64,000 nt of DNA from the NCBI GenBank assembly GCA_011109175.1, contig RDEW01000010.1, positions 479,837 through 543,836 of the forward strand, given 5' to 3'. The notes beneath the pieces are model-generated. The model made no database searches and was not told the DNA's origin. It saw nothing but the letters and a program-made list of their open reading frames with translations. Below, one piece after another: positions 1-12,089 of this stretch. The stretch is from Dicyema japonicum (taxonomy: Eukaryota; Dicyemida; Rhombozoa; Dicyemidae). Position 1 is the stretch's first letter. Each line of letters opens with the position of its first letter. A program made the position numbers and the translations under genes.

Positions 1-299
1 TATCATTTTCGACATAAGAAATTCCACACAACAAACCAAAGTTTTCTTGAATAACGAAAAAACAAAATCTGTCAGAACTCTGTTGTTGGAAATGATTAAG
101 TTCTTTAGACGTAAAAACTTCTAAATTTTTTGATTCCATTATTTTCAATAAACATTTATAGGTGAGTTAAAGACAATGAAAAGTTCAACCTTATCTCTGC
201 CATTCAGAGAGAAATGATAACCTCCTAAGAGGTTCACTACAAATTCCACATTGTCCGATAGAATTTAAAAAAAACGTTTATCTAGTAAAGATTCACTCT
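1..299. other. AT-rich flank, no gene seen
   Basis: No open frame or splice-joined coding stretch was recognised here. The recognisable LINE sequence begins only further right. Confidence 0.4.
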
Positions 300-2860
300 G
301 ATGTAGGTTACAGGAGCGAATGTCTCGGTGCAAGTGACGTCTCAGACAAGCGGATTCGCGGCTTCAAAGAGGAAGGTTGTCATCCCACCGGGTCGTTTCT
401 CGTCACGTTACGAAGGCCGACTGGTTCGAGCATAGAAAGGTGTCCGGCAGCCTCCAAAGCTCGTCTAACGATTTCATTCAAAACCATGTGTCTGGGAGAT
501 ATGCCCAAACTCGAAACTAGACCTGATACTATTCAAGACACTAGGACTTCATGTCTAACACAATCAAACTTTTAAAGACGATCGGGTACATTATCTTTGA
601 TTTTTGAGACTCATTTCTTGGATTGTCCGGTTTTAAGACAATCCAAATTATAAGACTTCCCAGTTTTCTGGGACATATCCATATCGTTTACTTGCATCAA
701 ATAGACTTTAGAGAAACTCAATTAGACTTTTTGGTCGCTTTTAAACAGTTTCCTCCTCACTTGTTTATAACTGAATACGTTGCTCCTGTACAGGAATTGG
801 GCATTTCCTGAGTAGAGTGGGTCCGATAACGCCACTAGAAGGAAGAGAAATCTTCAATCAAGTATACACGTGGCACGACGCGGTACAAATATTATTATAA
901 GCACTCCCGAGAAGTCAAAAAGTTGATCAAGCTTCTCTTGTGTCACGTTCATAACAATTTCGTTAATTATCCTCTTCAAAGTAGTTTCTTGCTTTTTCTT
1001 TTAAGTAGTCAAGGTCTTCTGCTTCTTTAAGTTTCTTCAATATTTTTCAGTTCCTGGTTCAAAATAGATGGTAGTGTAGCTCTTGTGCGTAAAAACATAA
1101 TAGCTATAAATTCACTCATGCAGCATTCGAAACAGTCCTTCAAACCAACTTTTTAACCTCCTCGATCGTAAGACAGTTTCCTTAGCTCGTCCAGGTCGTC
1201 TCCACTTCTTAGACTTTTCTCACAAGCTTTAGATCTCCATCAAGTGTTTCTGGAAGTGTAGTACGCCGCCGTCCACGGAAACAAAGTCTCTGTCTCATGT
1301 AGTAATCCTCCATTGCTATGTTGGCTGGAGCACCCAAGTCCATTCTTTAGATATGTCCAAATAGCCTCCAACGCATATCAACAATTTCGAGACTCAGTGG
1401 ACACGTACACATCTCATGTATAGTGATTCATTGTTTATTCTTGCTGGCCAGTTCAGATATAAGTTTCCTTCGATGAATAGAATCTAGTTTAAGTTGTTCA
1501 GTTTTGGACGTCCCCCAAGGACGATGAATTGTATATTAGGATCGGCTTGACAAAGGCTTCATGCAATCTCAAACGAAGTGATGTGCATGTTGATTGCTAC
1601 CCAAGCGAGGGCCTTCCTTTTGGCAACATCTTGGCTGTCTCCAAGTAAAGAGCCGATCCACTCTCAAACGATAGCCAATCCACTCTTTCTTCAATTGTTC
1701 ATCGCTACCCAAGCGAGGGCCTTTCTTCTGGCAATATCTTGGTTGTCTCAAAGTAAAGAGCCAAATTTGTTCGTTTTATGCCACATTTCACTTGATCTGC
1801 TTTCCATTCTCCTGATTTCCACAATGTCGGTTTTTGTTCATTCTAAGGAACCATCTGTTCAGCTCAGCAGTGCCACCTCGAGGAGTCGAAGTAGGCCGAT
1901 TTGTCTTCTGACGCAAAGTCGACGTCGTCCGCGTAAGCAATTTCGACGATGTTGCCATCTTAGAACTTCCGAAGGTCTCGTAATGCCTTTTCCAGATATA
2001 TGACAAATAGCAGGGGCGAGAGAGAATCTCAATTAGGAGTACCAACATTGCAGGTAAATTCACGGGAAAACGTCTTACCGACCCGCACTCTGAGCTTCGT
2101 GTTAGATCATACTGACAGAACAGGGTCCAAGAATTGTTTCAGTATCCTGAGAAGTAGTGTTGCACTTTCAAATCTCTGGTTGATAGCGCAGCGCCACTTG
2201 TGACCCCATACTACATCCGCAGTGGATCTTCCTGTCCTGAATCCACTGTGACTAGGGGATAGATAGTTGTCCACTTGTTCTCTGATTCAGTTCAACGTAA
2301 CTAATGCCAGAAGTTTCCGTAAGGTTTAGCAGGATTATTGGACTTAGGTTTTCATCAGGCCCAGTATGCTTGTTAGGTTTTTGTATTGGTATTAATAGTC
2401 TTTTTATAAACATAGAGTTGAGCTATTCCGCCAGTATGTCTGTTAGTGCAGGCGTATTTGAGAAGTTCTGAATTGATTCCATCCGGTCCAGGGGAGCGGC
2501 CATTCTTAAGTTTGACCATTGCATTTGAGAGTTCGCCAGGTGTGATAGCTTTATCGAGTTGGGTGGCGTATCCACAAGTATGATCAGATATTTCACAGTG
2601 GACAGTTAATATACCCTCGAAATACGACGCAATGTATTCAGCCTGATCTTTGGGATTTGTTAATTTTCTATGCCCGTCATGGAGTTTGAGTTTGTTCGTC
2701 TGTTTTTTTCTGTTGAGCAGACGGATTGTAGCGAACATTTTTATGAGTCCTTGAACTGTTCAATTTCTGCAACTCTTGGATCAAGTAGGTTAGTGGCGTT
2801 CTTATTCAAAATCTTGATGGTTTTCTGGGTAGATGTTCTTCTAGACTTCAAGATTTGTTT
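300..2860 (-). mobile_element. RTE-like non-LTR retrotransposon, RT and C-terminal part, decayed
   Basis: Reading the reverse strand from about 2860 down gives reverse transcriptase pieces in shifting frames. The early RT block contains KLKNGRSPGPDGINSELLK (about 2520-2450). A GFRTGRSTADVVW block lies near 2240-2190 and the catalytic AYADDVDFA box near 1950-1910. After these comes a poorly preserved C-terminal tail. The endonuclease half is missing and every frame is broken by stops and frameshifts, so this is a 5'-truncated dead copy. The same family recurs at 16.2-18.3, 18.6-21.1, 21.5-22.6 and 23.5-23.9 kb. Clade assignment to RTE rests on the sister copies' APE endonuclease and is tentative. 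Confidence 0.8.
1594..1762. repeat. Two-copy tandem duplication, period about 108 bp, inside the LINE
   Basis: A block beginning gctacccaagcgagggcc at 1596 recurs at 1704 with a few substitutions. About 60 bp of each copy is clearly alike, ending in aagtaaagagcc. It duplicates part of the LINE RT region. Confidence 0.7.
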
Positions 2861-3156
2861 CCTGTTCGGATCAGACGTATTTCCGGTTGTAATCTTAGTT
2901 CTTTATGTTTTTATCGAGGGCGGGACATCTGGGTGTATACATTTTTTAAACAGTGCTGGGGACCTGGTTCCAATACTCCCATTTGCTGCCGAAAGGATCC
3001 CTTTCATTATCTCCACCCAGATGCCTCCTGGAGGAAGCCTCGCATCCAGGTTTCGGAGGAATCTCGTAACCAATTTCCCTGCGAGACTTTATTGTAATAA
3101 ACCAAAAATCACCAGGTTAATCAAAAATCACCAAACACTTTAATAATAATAATAAC

Positions 3157-3442
3157 AGCCTTTTCACGAGAGACATAAGATATTTATAGCTCCGCATAGG
3201 CAGGACACACACTTTATTTAAGTAAAGAACAGTTAATTTTAACTAATTTTTTTTCTTGTGTGTGAGTCCTTACTAGACAATCCAGTTCCGCAGAGAGTAT
3301 CCACTGATGACGGCGTCACTTGTCAAACCCTTTCTGCATAGTAGATGCGTGGAACCTTCCACCAGGTGAACAGCAGGGAGAATCGAACCCGTAACCTAAG
3401 CCACTTTAGCCCGACACCTAACCACTATGCCATCCGGCTAGT
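3157..3442 (-). mobile_element. tRNA-derived SINE, full-length-like copy
   Basis: On the reverse strand the element starts with a tRNA-like head near 3442. It has an A-box-like TGGCATAGTGGTTAGG and a B-box-like GGTTCGATTCT, about as far apart as in a tRNA promoter. A conserved body with aaggttccacgcatct follows, then a tail region containing the reverse of actttatttaagtaaag and TAA-type repeats. A second full-length-like copy lies at 45240-45545 and diverged or broken copies at 42062-42350, 23.4, 23.9/25.5 and 25.7 kb. Shared ends and the internal pol III promoter make a SINE the best explanation; the parent tRNA was not identified. Confidence 0.8.
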
Positions 3443-3514
3443 AAGCACTTTATTAAATTTAAAAATGCATCAATTAAAAAAAATTAATTCAATTTAAAAT
3501 TTAAGAATTGTTAT

Positions 3515-3982
3515 ATGGCCAGTTGGTTAATTAGACAAATAAAAACACGATTTAACATAACAAATCGTGCTATTGAACATTTGGATAAATCTTACAAATC
3601 AAAAGCCTGCAGAAATAATCCACAGCCTTCCGATGGTGGTTCACTTAGTAATTTATTAGATCAATCCACGGCGGATATTCAAGATTTGATAAAAAATATA
3701 AACAAATTCAATATTTCCAGTCGTAATCAAATATCAAATGACACTGTAATTCAGGAATCTTCTGATCTTTCTGTGCCACGTGGTTACCTGTCTGTACAAA
3801 TGATCTCTGATTTGCTGATGGATTACAAGGAAAGCTATCCGAATGTCGACTATAATGTATTTTGATGCATTACTTAGGTGCTATCACAAAAATATAAAAC
3901 TCCCCTCAATGTGATTGGAAAGCACGTGCAATGCTTTGTCTTTGTTGTTGTGCCAAAAAAGGAACTAATCAATGATAAATAA
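3515..3982 (+). CDS. NDUFAF4: NDUFAF4-like mitochondrial complex I assembly factor, two exons
   Basis: Exons 3515-3856 and 3878-3982 are joined by a 21-bp GT...AG intron (3857-3877) and give 148 residues; the unspliced frame stops just inside the intron. The N-terminus MASWLIRQIKTRFNITNRA resembles the myristoylated start of animal NDUFAF4 (a short hydrophobic stretch, then R-I-x-x-F-N-x-x-N-R-A). The C-terminal half has the family's P-[RK]-G-x-[IL]-S-[IV] segment and ends in a beta-rich F-V-F-V-V-V-P-K-K stretch. The usual length is about 175 residues, so this version is short. NDUFAF4 helps assemble respiratory complex I at the mitochondrion. AATAAA overlaps the stop codon and is a plausible poly(A) signal. 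Assignment is by remembered family pattern; a profile search would settle it. Confidence 0.82.
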
Positions 3983-3999
3983 TAAAATTGAATCTAAAT

Positions 4000-6900
4000 G
4001 TTTCTCTGTCAGTTATAACGGTAACACCCTTGCAATCTCCTCTTTAAGGTTATTGATGCGATGCTTACTCCTCTCATAGAGATAGGAGGACTTCACGGAT
4101 TTATCCACTGTCTTTTCAAATGAAAAAAAACAGGCGGATAAGGGAAATGTAAGTACCCGTTTTATATGGGCTTGTGCCAAATGGACTCGAACTACCGAGA
4201 TTGGATAGTTTCCCTCTCATCGATGTTCAGCATCTTTGGGAGAAACGATTCATGTTCAGAGGTAGGTTTTGTCTTTATTAGACAAACTCAAGGTCACTAA
4301 GAATAAAGGCGTTAAACAGTAACTAGGTGACCCCAGCTTTCATTCTCCTTCTATAATTCATTTGCCGTCTCCATGAAGTGTCTCCGAGCATGTACGTAGA
4401 TAAACTTGATTTGAGCATCTTTACGACCAATCGACTTTTCTCTGAACGGAGGATTATGCTCATGAAAGAATTTCATGGTTCTTTTCGAAGACGCCGAAAA
4501 CCACGACCGTAGCTAAAAGGTAATATTAGTTGTGTTTTATTGCGGATCGAGTTTATTTTTCTGAGCTTCATGAAGGAAAGGCCAAATCTCTACATGGCGG
4601 GCGTATCCCACCAATCTGAAGATCACATGATGATAAAGTTTGTTGATTTAGCCCTCAGTTGGTAGGGGACTCCTGCTTTACTATTGCATTCAGAGCATTC
4701 CACTTCCAAACCCTTTGTCGGGATTTTTTGGCTTAACATGTGAAAATCACCTGCGTGTTGTAAGTGATTCCAAAAATCTTCAGAATCTTTGATCCCCGAG
4801 CCTTTCCGAGGAAGATTTCAGGAGTTCCATATATTTTCTATCCAAAGTGAACATCGTAAATCGTGATTTTTACTGACACCGACAATCTGTTTACGGATAA
4901 GGTGCTACTGGACCCCCAGGAATGGAGATCTATTCTTTGCACTGATAACGACATTTCTGAATCAATGCCGGAAGAGCGGAATTGGTAAAATAAAGTCAGC
5001 ATTGGAAGAATGTCTAATACTTTTTGAGAGTACATACGACGAGTTTGCTTATAAAGTGTTGCAATAGACTCATCCAAAATAAAGGGTCCTCTTCTACGAC
5101 TTCCTGACAGAAAGTTGGCCAATCACAGTTTCAAGTTTAGGTGTATTTTTGAGGTAAAAGTTTTCTAAATGAGAAGTTTTCTTGGAACCGTGTCGAATGC
5201 TTTATTAATGTCAATTTTAATTGAAGTCACGTGGCGCCATATGGTGGTATGTGGCTAATTGGTTAAAAATTTATCTTCCTTTCCTCTGATGACGTCATTG
5301 GATCTACCTTACTAAGGAGACGCCCGATGCCTCGCCGGTATTCAAAAGGATCTAACTATTCTTTCAACCGGGAGACAATTTCGTTACCTGGGGACGAGTT
5401 CTGGAATCTCTTGAACGCGTCAGGAGTTAGTTTGGTTTTACACTTGGTCTTTGGAATAATTTTATTTATTTTAATGAAGACCATCGTTGTATACATGGGG
5501 GTGGCAGTAGTACTAAAGTCAGGCAATAATTGTGACAGCGTTAATAAGTGTTGGAATCCAGACTAAGGAAGAGATGGAGTAATACCCGAGACTATGGGGG
5601 TTTGCAAGAACTTTTGATAGTGTGGAACCCATGGAGATGGACCTTTATGGAGTAGAATCTCCCTTCGATTTTCCGGCCTTCAATAATGGTGTGGTAAGCT
5701 AATTTTATTGAATCTTGAGAATTTGAAGTTTAAAGACAGATTGATTCACGTGAGGTGTCAATTACGTAGTGGGTCATATGTTTTGGATGAATTGAAGATA
5801 CTTTGTCGGGGTCGCAGACCAGTGAACTCTAATCAGGCGATAACTTCCAAAACATGTTGAAAGCTTTCCCGTTCCGCTTGCATTCCTCAATCTAGGGTTT
5901 TCCAGAAATGGCGGGATGAACTTTTCCTGTTGAAGTGACTGACCAAATGTCGCCATCTCTGGTTCTAGTGTTCTCTTATGTTCAAGCTGATGTTCTCATT
6001 AAGTTGTCTGATGGTTTCCAAAAGGTTCGAGTCTATTGTTTTAGAAGGTGGGTGTGCGGGAGTTGAGGTACAAAATTTGTATATGAAAGAGGAATAAGCA
6101 CATTGTCAGTCTTCTGAATGGCCACACTAATAATTTTCGCGGTCTCATCTATCGATTGTATTTGTGATGAGAGTCATCCGGCCAATTCTGTCAACAAAGT
6201 TACTGAAACCAAACCAATCTACTTTCATGTAGTTCATAAATCTTGGTTTCAATCTGTTGTATGCTCTCTCATTGAAATCCTCTAACTTTAGCAGGATGCG
6301 ACCATTTTATGAGGCAAGTCCTGCTAAAGAAGGGAAACATAAGGCAAGATCGGGGATGTGCAACCATCAGTACTCTTTAATGGGGGTTCTAGTGAATCTT
6401 CAGGATCATTCAAGACAATCATATCATTAGGACCATTTGCGCTGAGCTCACTTCGATTGTCAGAGAACCAAAAAGAGTGTCACGCATTGAGTTCACTACA
6501 TAGTTTGGAGATGTTCTTCAATACAGAAAGGTAGGACAGTTTGGAGACGTAGAATGTGGGGTCAGGATCTCTGTGGATGTACAAATTGGACAAGGCGATC
6601 CAAAAGGTTGAGAATAGCTGAAATTGATTGTAATCTGCCTCATATATCGTCTGACTCGAAAGTTTTGAGTTTTGCGGACCTGTGTCCGTAAGATGATATG
6701 TCTTCCTTCACCTTGGCATCTTGCGGATGACAGTGTATTTGAGGAGAGAAATTGTTGGTGGAGAAGTGAATAGATTCCTGAATGGGAGCAAAGTAAACAT
6801 GGTTCTCTGAGAGGAGAGCCAAAGTTTGCTTCGATACCGCCACATACGAGAATCACTAGTCCAGACATATTGTAGGTTAAGGGAAGCATCACAAGTGACG

Positions 6901-7000
6901 ATCCAATGTAGTGGGAAAAGTTGGTGTCACTATTTATTTTTTTCGGAATTGATGAAACCTATTCGGGAGCCACAAGTCATCACGCCAACATTCATAGATT
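4000..7000 (-). mobile_element. Jockey-like LINE, decayed, split by a short retroposon
   Basis: Reverse-strand reading shows endonuclease-to-RT linker remains (about 7000-5500, including FNRKSSSRHFWKTL near 5900) and, after the interruption at 5222-5485, RT remains. These include LANFLSGSRRRGPFIL near 5120-5075 and an L-G-I-T-x-x-T-like stretch near 4780, which is typical of the region after the RT palm of jockey-like elements. Stops and frameshifts occur every few dozen codons. No intact ORF remains and the ends are approximate. Confidence 0.65.
5222..5485 (+). mobile_element. Short LINE-derived retroposon, type D
   Basis: The element has a head gtggcgccatatggtggt, then gatgacgtcattggatctacc and a tail gtctttggaataattttattta. 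The same head, body and tail recur at 52378-52605 (+), and the body and tail at 44645-44815 (-). It interrupts the jockey-like LINE. It has no coding capacity of its own. Confidence 0.7.
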
Positions 7001-7099
7001 ATCAAATGCAAAAAAGTTGGCTCATCTCCCAATTTTTTGACTCCGTGCTTTTCCTAAAAATCAAACCCCGTTAATAACCTTAAAGTTTTTTCTATATTT

Positions 7100-7556
7100 C
7101 TACATTAAATTCTTTTCCCTGTTGATTCACTAAATGGACAAGGTAGTGGTTAAAATACAGAATTTTGTAGAAACTGGAAAAAAAGTAGTGAATTCTTTAG
7201 CTGAGGTTGTTTGATGGAAGGGGAATTTTCGAAAGTGTTCTTTGAAGTAGTGGATTTGACTAGTGAAAGGTTGAGTAGTTAGGATCAATTAATAGTTAGA
7301 GATATTTTAAGCTACGTATTTCGATGGATTAAAAAATTTTTTTAAATTTATAGCAGGTCATTAAAGCTTAATGCTATTAATGGTGATATTTTGTTAATAA
7401 AAATATTTCATTAAAGAAAAGTTAAGTACTCAAATCGAAATTTTAATCAATCGATATTCTTCAAGTGAATGGGAAAGCTTCTTACAAGTGCTTTCAAATC
7501 ATTCATCCATTCACGATTATCACTTGAAACTGAAAAGCTTACTCAGTTATTATTAA
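7100..7556. other. AT-rich intergenic stretch, nothing recognised
   Basis: Low-complexity AT-rich sequence with no convincing exon or repeat signature on either strand. Confidence 0.4.
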
Positions 7557-7830
7557 GGACTTTATTTATTTATTTAATAACCCCGAAAAGGGAACACCAA
7601 GAAGAAGGAGTAATCCAACTAATTAAGTGATCCCGGTACGCCTCAACAGGATCGAGAGGTTTTTCCTGTGTTCCTCCAGAGTACCCACGGCTTTCCTGAA
7701 TAAACGACGATCATCTTTCATTAGGGTTTGAAGAGGAGTGGGGTTTTTCCCCAAATTTCGTGTATTTGAAGCCTTTAGCCTTGTACATTGATTTATTTTG
7801 TACAATTCACGTGGAAACCCAAGATAATGT
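7557..7830 (-). mobile_element. LINE 3' end (C-terminus plus hairpin tail)
   Basis: The reverse frame ends LLRRTGIT-stop after a charged EEHRKN stretch. It is followed by a short 3' UTR with a hairpin-like ccccTTTTCGgggg motif (seen here as ccccgaaaagggg) and an A/T tail. The same terminus is at 34060-34228 on the plus strand. This is a heavily 5'-truncated insertion. Confidence 0.75.
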
Positions 7831-7885
7831 CTTTCCTGTTATCGTTAGGCAACATGAAAAATTCATTTAACCAAAAACGTCAGGA

Positions 7886-8032
7886 ATCCCTAGGCCACAA
7901 GCGGACGATATAGTACGTCAGATCGGCTCAATGATGCAAAGGGTTACCACCAAGGATCTACCCTGGATGGCTTTGAGAGCGTATCTCAATAGCTATTGTC
8001 AGAAAGAAGAGACTGACCTTAAAGCTCCATAG
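7886..8032 (+). CDS. Unidentified candidate terminal exon
   Basis: An open frame of 48 codons with coding-like composition runs from isoleucine at 7886 to TAG at 8030-8032. It contains PQADDIVRQIGSMMQRVTTK and then a D-L-P-W-x-A-L-R-x-Y segment. It has no in-frame ATG near its start, so it would have to be a last exon. Upstream candidates (an ATG near 7833) could be joined only with introns I could not confirm. It is not LINE-like and I do not recognise the family. It may equally be chance. Confidence 0.3.
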   Translation: MPRPQADDIVRQIGSMMQRVTTKDLPWMALRAYLNSYCQKEETDLKAP

Positions 8033-8039
8033 ATCAATT

Positions 8040-9060
8040 TAATTATCTTTAGTATAATTATTTTGTTATTAACTTGAAAGAAATAAACCAAAAACTCAAA
8101 ACAAGGCGAAATTGGGTTCGTGATCGTGAAGGGTAACTCTCAATCTGTGGTCAGTGCATGTTAATTAAAGATATTAACGAAATGTAATTGCATTTTGAGC
8201 CGTAATTAAGCGTTTCATCTTTATTAAAATTATTAATATTGCATCATCATTTTATTCAAAATCAATCATCCAAAGCAATTGTTATTTCGAGTAAGTTATG
8301 AATGCCTTTGTCATCAGTTTTTTGCAATTTTGAACAACCAAAACAGGTTTATGGTGAGTTGTGAAACGTGACTTGTATGTTCCCTTAATACTTTGTAGCG
8401 GATTAAGGTCTATATTCTCGAGGATTAAATTATTCCTTGTTGTGACAATACCCAATGTCAAAACATTGAACATAGATTATTTTCAAAAAAACTCATTGAT
8501 CTTACCGACATCAGCATCTTTAAGTGAGATGTGAGAGTTTAAGACGCCTAAACTTGCCTATCAATGCTTTCGAGGAGAAGACCTTATCCGTTCAAAGTGT
8601 TATCAGAATATCATTGCTATCCTTCAATTGTTCGTTGATCTTTCATTTCCTTTAAGGTAGACTGGGCCATCCACCGATTCTCTTATATATTTTTCCATTC
8701 GCCTGAATGATCTCCCGGTGATCAATTAATCACGACAAATGATCGTGTTCCTTCAATGGCTAAACTGGCATCAAATGAGGATGTGATCATCCAACGTTCA
8801 TTGATTTTAATTATTTTTGTTGTCAAAACATAACAACTTGTCCTTGAAAATTGGCATTTAGTGGTTTATGCTGTTCGAGGAAATGCTAATTATCATAACA
8901 TCAGGAGGTGAAATGGTCATTTTTGTAAATTTGCACTATTTATAGTAAAGAAAAAACTCATTTTTTAATTAATTCAAATTCAAAGGAAAAGATAAGGAAA
9001 ATTCATAAAATTATCATATAGAAAGCGCGTCCGACCTTGGCATTATGATAATTGCGCTGG
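8040..9060. other. Intergenic; small reverse ORF 8282-8473 of doubtful status
   Basis: Mostly AT-rich. A 63-codon reverse frame at 8282-8473 begins MFNVLTLGIVTTRNN and resembles no family I know. Attempts to join it to upstream exons between 8480 and 8900 gave no consistent phases. No repeat ends were recognised. Confidence 0.3.
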
Positions 9061-9095
9061 TTTAATAATGCATATTGAGTGACGTACACTGTCAC

Positions 9096-11520
9096 ATGGA
9101 TTGTATGGGTCAGCTATTCGGGTTGGTAATTATGCCTTTCCAGCTAACATTACTACTTGTCCTTATTTTTAGGAGTTTTGACATTAAACTGTTATCCACT
9201 TCTCTACTCATTATGGAGAATTATTCCAACGTGGGTCAGAATAAGACATATTCGACCTACACCTCAAATAATGGACTACCAAAGATCCCTTCCATGGAAT
9301 TTTGTATCGGGATTTTTGCCAAGATTCAGAAAAACAAGTGGACTGGAAATTTTAGCGAGTCCTCACAGCATTTGTTGATCGTCTACCACATCATTAGACA
9401 ACTACAAAAATCCTACTGGATGTTCCCCGACATTGAACCCTCCATGCTGCTGGATATTATGGGTCTCTGCAGTGATTGCCGTACAATTCGATCCTTTATC
9501 GATTGTTTGAACAGCTCCACTCACTCAATCTCCAAACTTCTAACATTATCCATCCTCAACTCACTCCTTCCCGGTTCCCTGTCTGATTATATGAGCATGG
9601 ATACCGGCAATTTCAAAACACTGACTCTCCTGTGCCGTGATTTCCGTCATTTTGGCTCCCAGGACTCTAATTTGTTATTTTCTGATTACCTGAATTTCTC
9701 AGACATGGAAGAGAAGAATTCACTAACGTACCACACTTCCCCCGTCTCACAAAACGAGATTTCAAGACTACAGATAAAATTTTGCCATTATTGCCTGAAA
9801 TTATGTGAAAAACTCGTCATTGAAGGTACAGATCTCTCCTTCTTTTGGCAAAATGGGTGCATAGATTGTATCTTCTCTTTAATAACCGAAAATTGTTCTA
9901 CCAGACAACAGGCTTTAAAAACTTTGGCCACTTTTGTTCTTTTTTCTACTGATCATCGTCAAGTTGCGACTATTCAGAGTATTTTGGACCCCCATTCGCT
10001 GTCCTTGATCTCTTGTGATTCTTTGGAAGAAACGTTGGACGCTGTCCTTTATTCTGTGATCATCTTTTACGGAAGTGGGGACGTGGGAAAGTTTCCGCAG
10101 TTGCATTGCCAGATCATGAAGTTTATTGAAGTCCACTCCATCTCCCATAATCATGGATCTCTTGATCTGGTCGAGTCTTCACTTTGGTTCGATAATTTGA
10201 TCGAGTTCTTCACCGAAAATCTTGATATTCCTGTTTTCTCCATAATCCCTTTGAGATTGGCCGCTCAATCACCTCGTGCTCTCTCCCGACTTCACGAGGT
10301 TTCTTCATTTAAAACCGACCATTTAGAACCTAAAAAGCAGTCCACGGACAATCTTGGCTCTCGAAAAAGCCTCAGCGATGGGCTGTGGTGCTGTGAATCA
10401 ATCCGTTTCGAAGTTGTTTTGTGTTCTAAACCGAATTTTTATTACTCCTTTGCCGAGAAACGTCATGGATTGGGATATTTTGGACTTGAAGAAGTGGCTT
10501 TCCGTTATTGGTGATGTGTTTGCTCATTCTAGGATTTCCGTTATCTCACTACATCGACTTTAGGAAACATTCTCAGTGGTTTTTCAACGAGATTCTTATC
10601 TGTGGACCAATTTCAGAAATTCAAAAAGTCCTCAAATTGGATATGAAATTTCCCTGTCAGTTTAATCGGTTTATTTTGAACTCTAATTGCAGATTTCGAC
10701 AGGAGGTTGAGTTTTTGAGGAAGTGGGCCTCGCTTTTAGTCCGGAAGATCACTGAGAATTGCGATTCCAAGTCTTTTGAGTCCAAGAGATACGCTCGGTT
10801 GTCTTTTTCTGAGGAAGATCGGGTCTCCACTGATTTCCATGCCTTGCAGGTGGACGAAAAGTCTGGTCAAACAAGTCCTGGTCTTTTAAAAACGGGGGTT
10901 ATTTTGAAAATGTTATTTTAGAATGCAACAGGCAAATCTTGTTTTTTGACAAAACCCATGTTCGCACAGTTTTCACGAGCACTCCCAGGGAGCCTCAATA
11001 TTTTGACGTTTTCATTTCGTATCGACGGGATTATGGGTCTCACATTGCCAGGTTGGCCGGATTGATCAATCTAGTCTTTTACATTGTATTTTCAAGGTTC
11101 GTGGAATAAAGTCATTTTTGGATGTAACTACGCTGAGTTCTGGATGTTTTGAGTCGTCACTCGTGGAATCGATAGCAAAGAGTAAAAACTTTATAGCAAT
11201 TCTCTCGCGAAATGCTCTCGATCGTTGCTATGAGGACGAGCAAGTCGAGGACTACTTTCACCTGGTTATCATCTGTGGTTATATCTCAGGAAATTCGTAC
11301 TGCTATGGAGAGGAATAAAAATGTGATTCCAATTTTCCTTGATTTCAATACTCCAGATGTTAGTAGACTCCCAAAAGTCTTTGGTTCATTTTTGACTCGA
11401 AATGGAGTCACGTGGAATCATGAGTATCAAGATGCTTGCATCGACAAAGTCATCTCTTTCCTTCTTCCTGTCACTGACTGTGAGATTCTGACCACTCCTT
11501 TGAGTATGTCTAGCATTTGA
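9096..11520 (+). CDS. SARM1: SARM1 orthologue: ARM-SAM-TIR NAD+ hydrolase
   Basis: SARM1 is an NAD+-cleaving TIR enzyme that drives axon degeneration and innate responses. Exons: 9096-10298, 10327-10510, 10533-10659, 10693-10880, 10922-11073, 11097-11264,11290-11520. Introns are 28, 22, 33, 41, 23 and 25 bp and the phases close to about 750 codons; human SARM1 is 724. The first 400 residues form a helical ARM-like region. A SAM domain follows, containing DWDILDLKKWLSVIG. The TIR domain starts YFDVFISYRRDYGSHIARL. It continues F-L-D-V...S-G-C-F-E-S-S-L, where the Glu aligns with the catalytic Glu of human SARM1, and ends with a W-x-H-E-Y-Q-D motif. The 33-bp intron is in frame and could be retained, the 41-bp intron is the least certain, and the start is ambiguous: a spliced start at 9068 is also possible. 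Confidence 0.92.
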
Positions 11521-11539
11521 TTTAGCTACTTTTTGTAAA

Positions 11540-12085
11540 ATAGATTTTTAATTCTTACACTGTTAGCTTCTTTACTTCTCCAGACGATTAGGGCACTATG
11601 AAGAGTTCATTTTGCTGAGTCACTTAGTGAGACAGTATATGTAAACCAAATGAGTCACACCTAACTTTTAAAGGGGAGATTCGGGAAATGTAGTCTATTT
11701 TGGCTGGCCTATCGAGAATTTTGAGGAACGAATTCAAGAAGGAAGGAGCCAATCTGCTGGCCATTTGAGCAAATGTCGTTCGCCATCCTGAGAGGGAGTA
11801 GTGTAATAAGTGTCGGGCAAAAGGCCTGATTGCCCCCAGTTCGAATGCTGTACTTTCTGGCTGAACGTTCCACACAGCTACGATGCTTTGGCTTGACGAT
11901 TAACACCGTCATTAGCGAACATCTCACTGCGGAACCGGATCGTCTACAAAAGGACTCACACCCAAAAAAAGACATGAAGAGCATTCCTTGGTTCTCCCTC
12001 AAAGATTAGTTATGATAACTGTTTTTTACTTAGCTAAAGTGTGTGTTCTTCTGAAAGGAGCTATAGCTAATATGACTCTTCGTAA
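11540..12085. other. Intergenic, unassigned
   Basis: Overlapping reverse open frames at 11624-12002 have low-quality composition and match no family I can name. They may be remnants of a repeat. No reliable feature is assigned. Confidence 0.3.
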
Positions 12086-12089
12086 ATAA

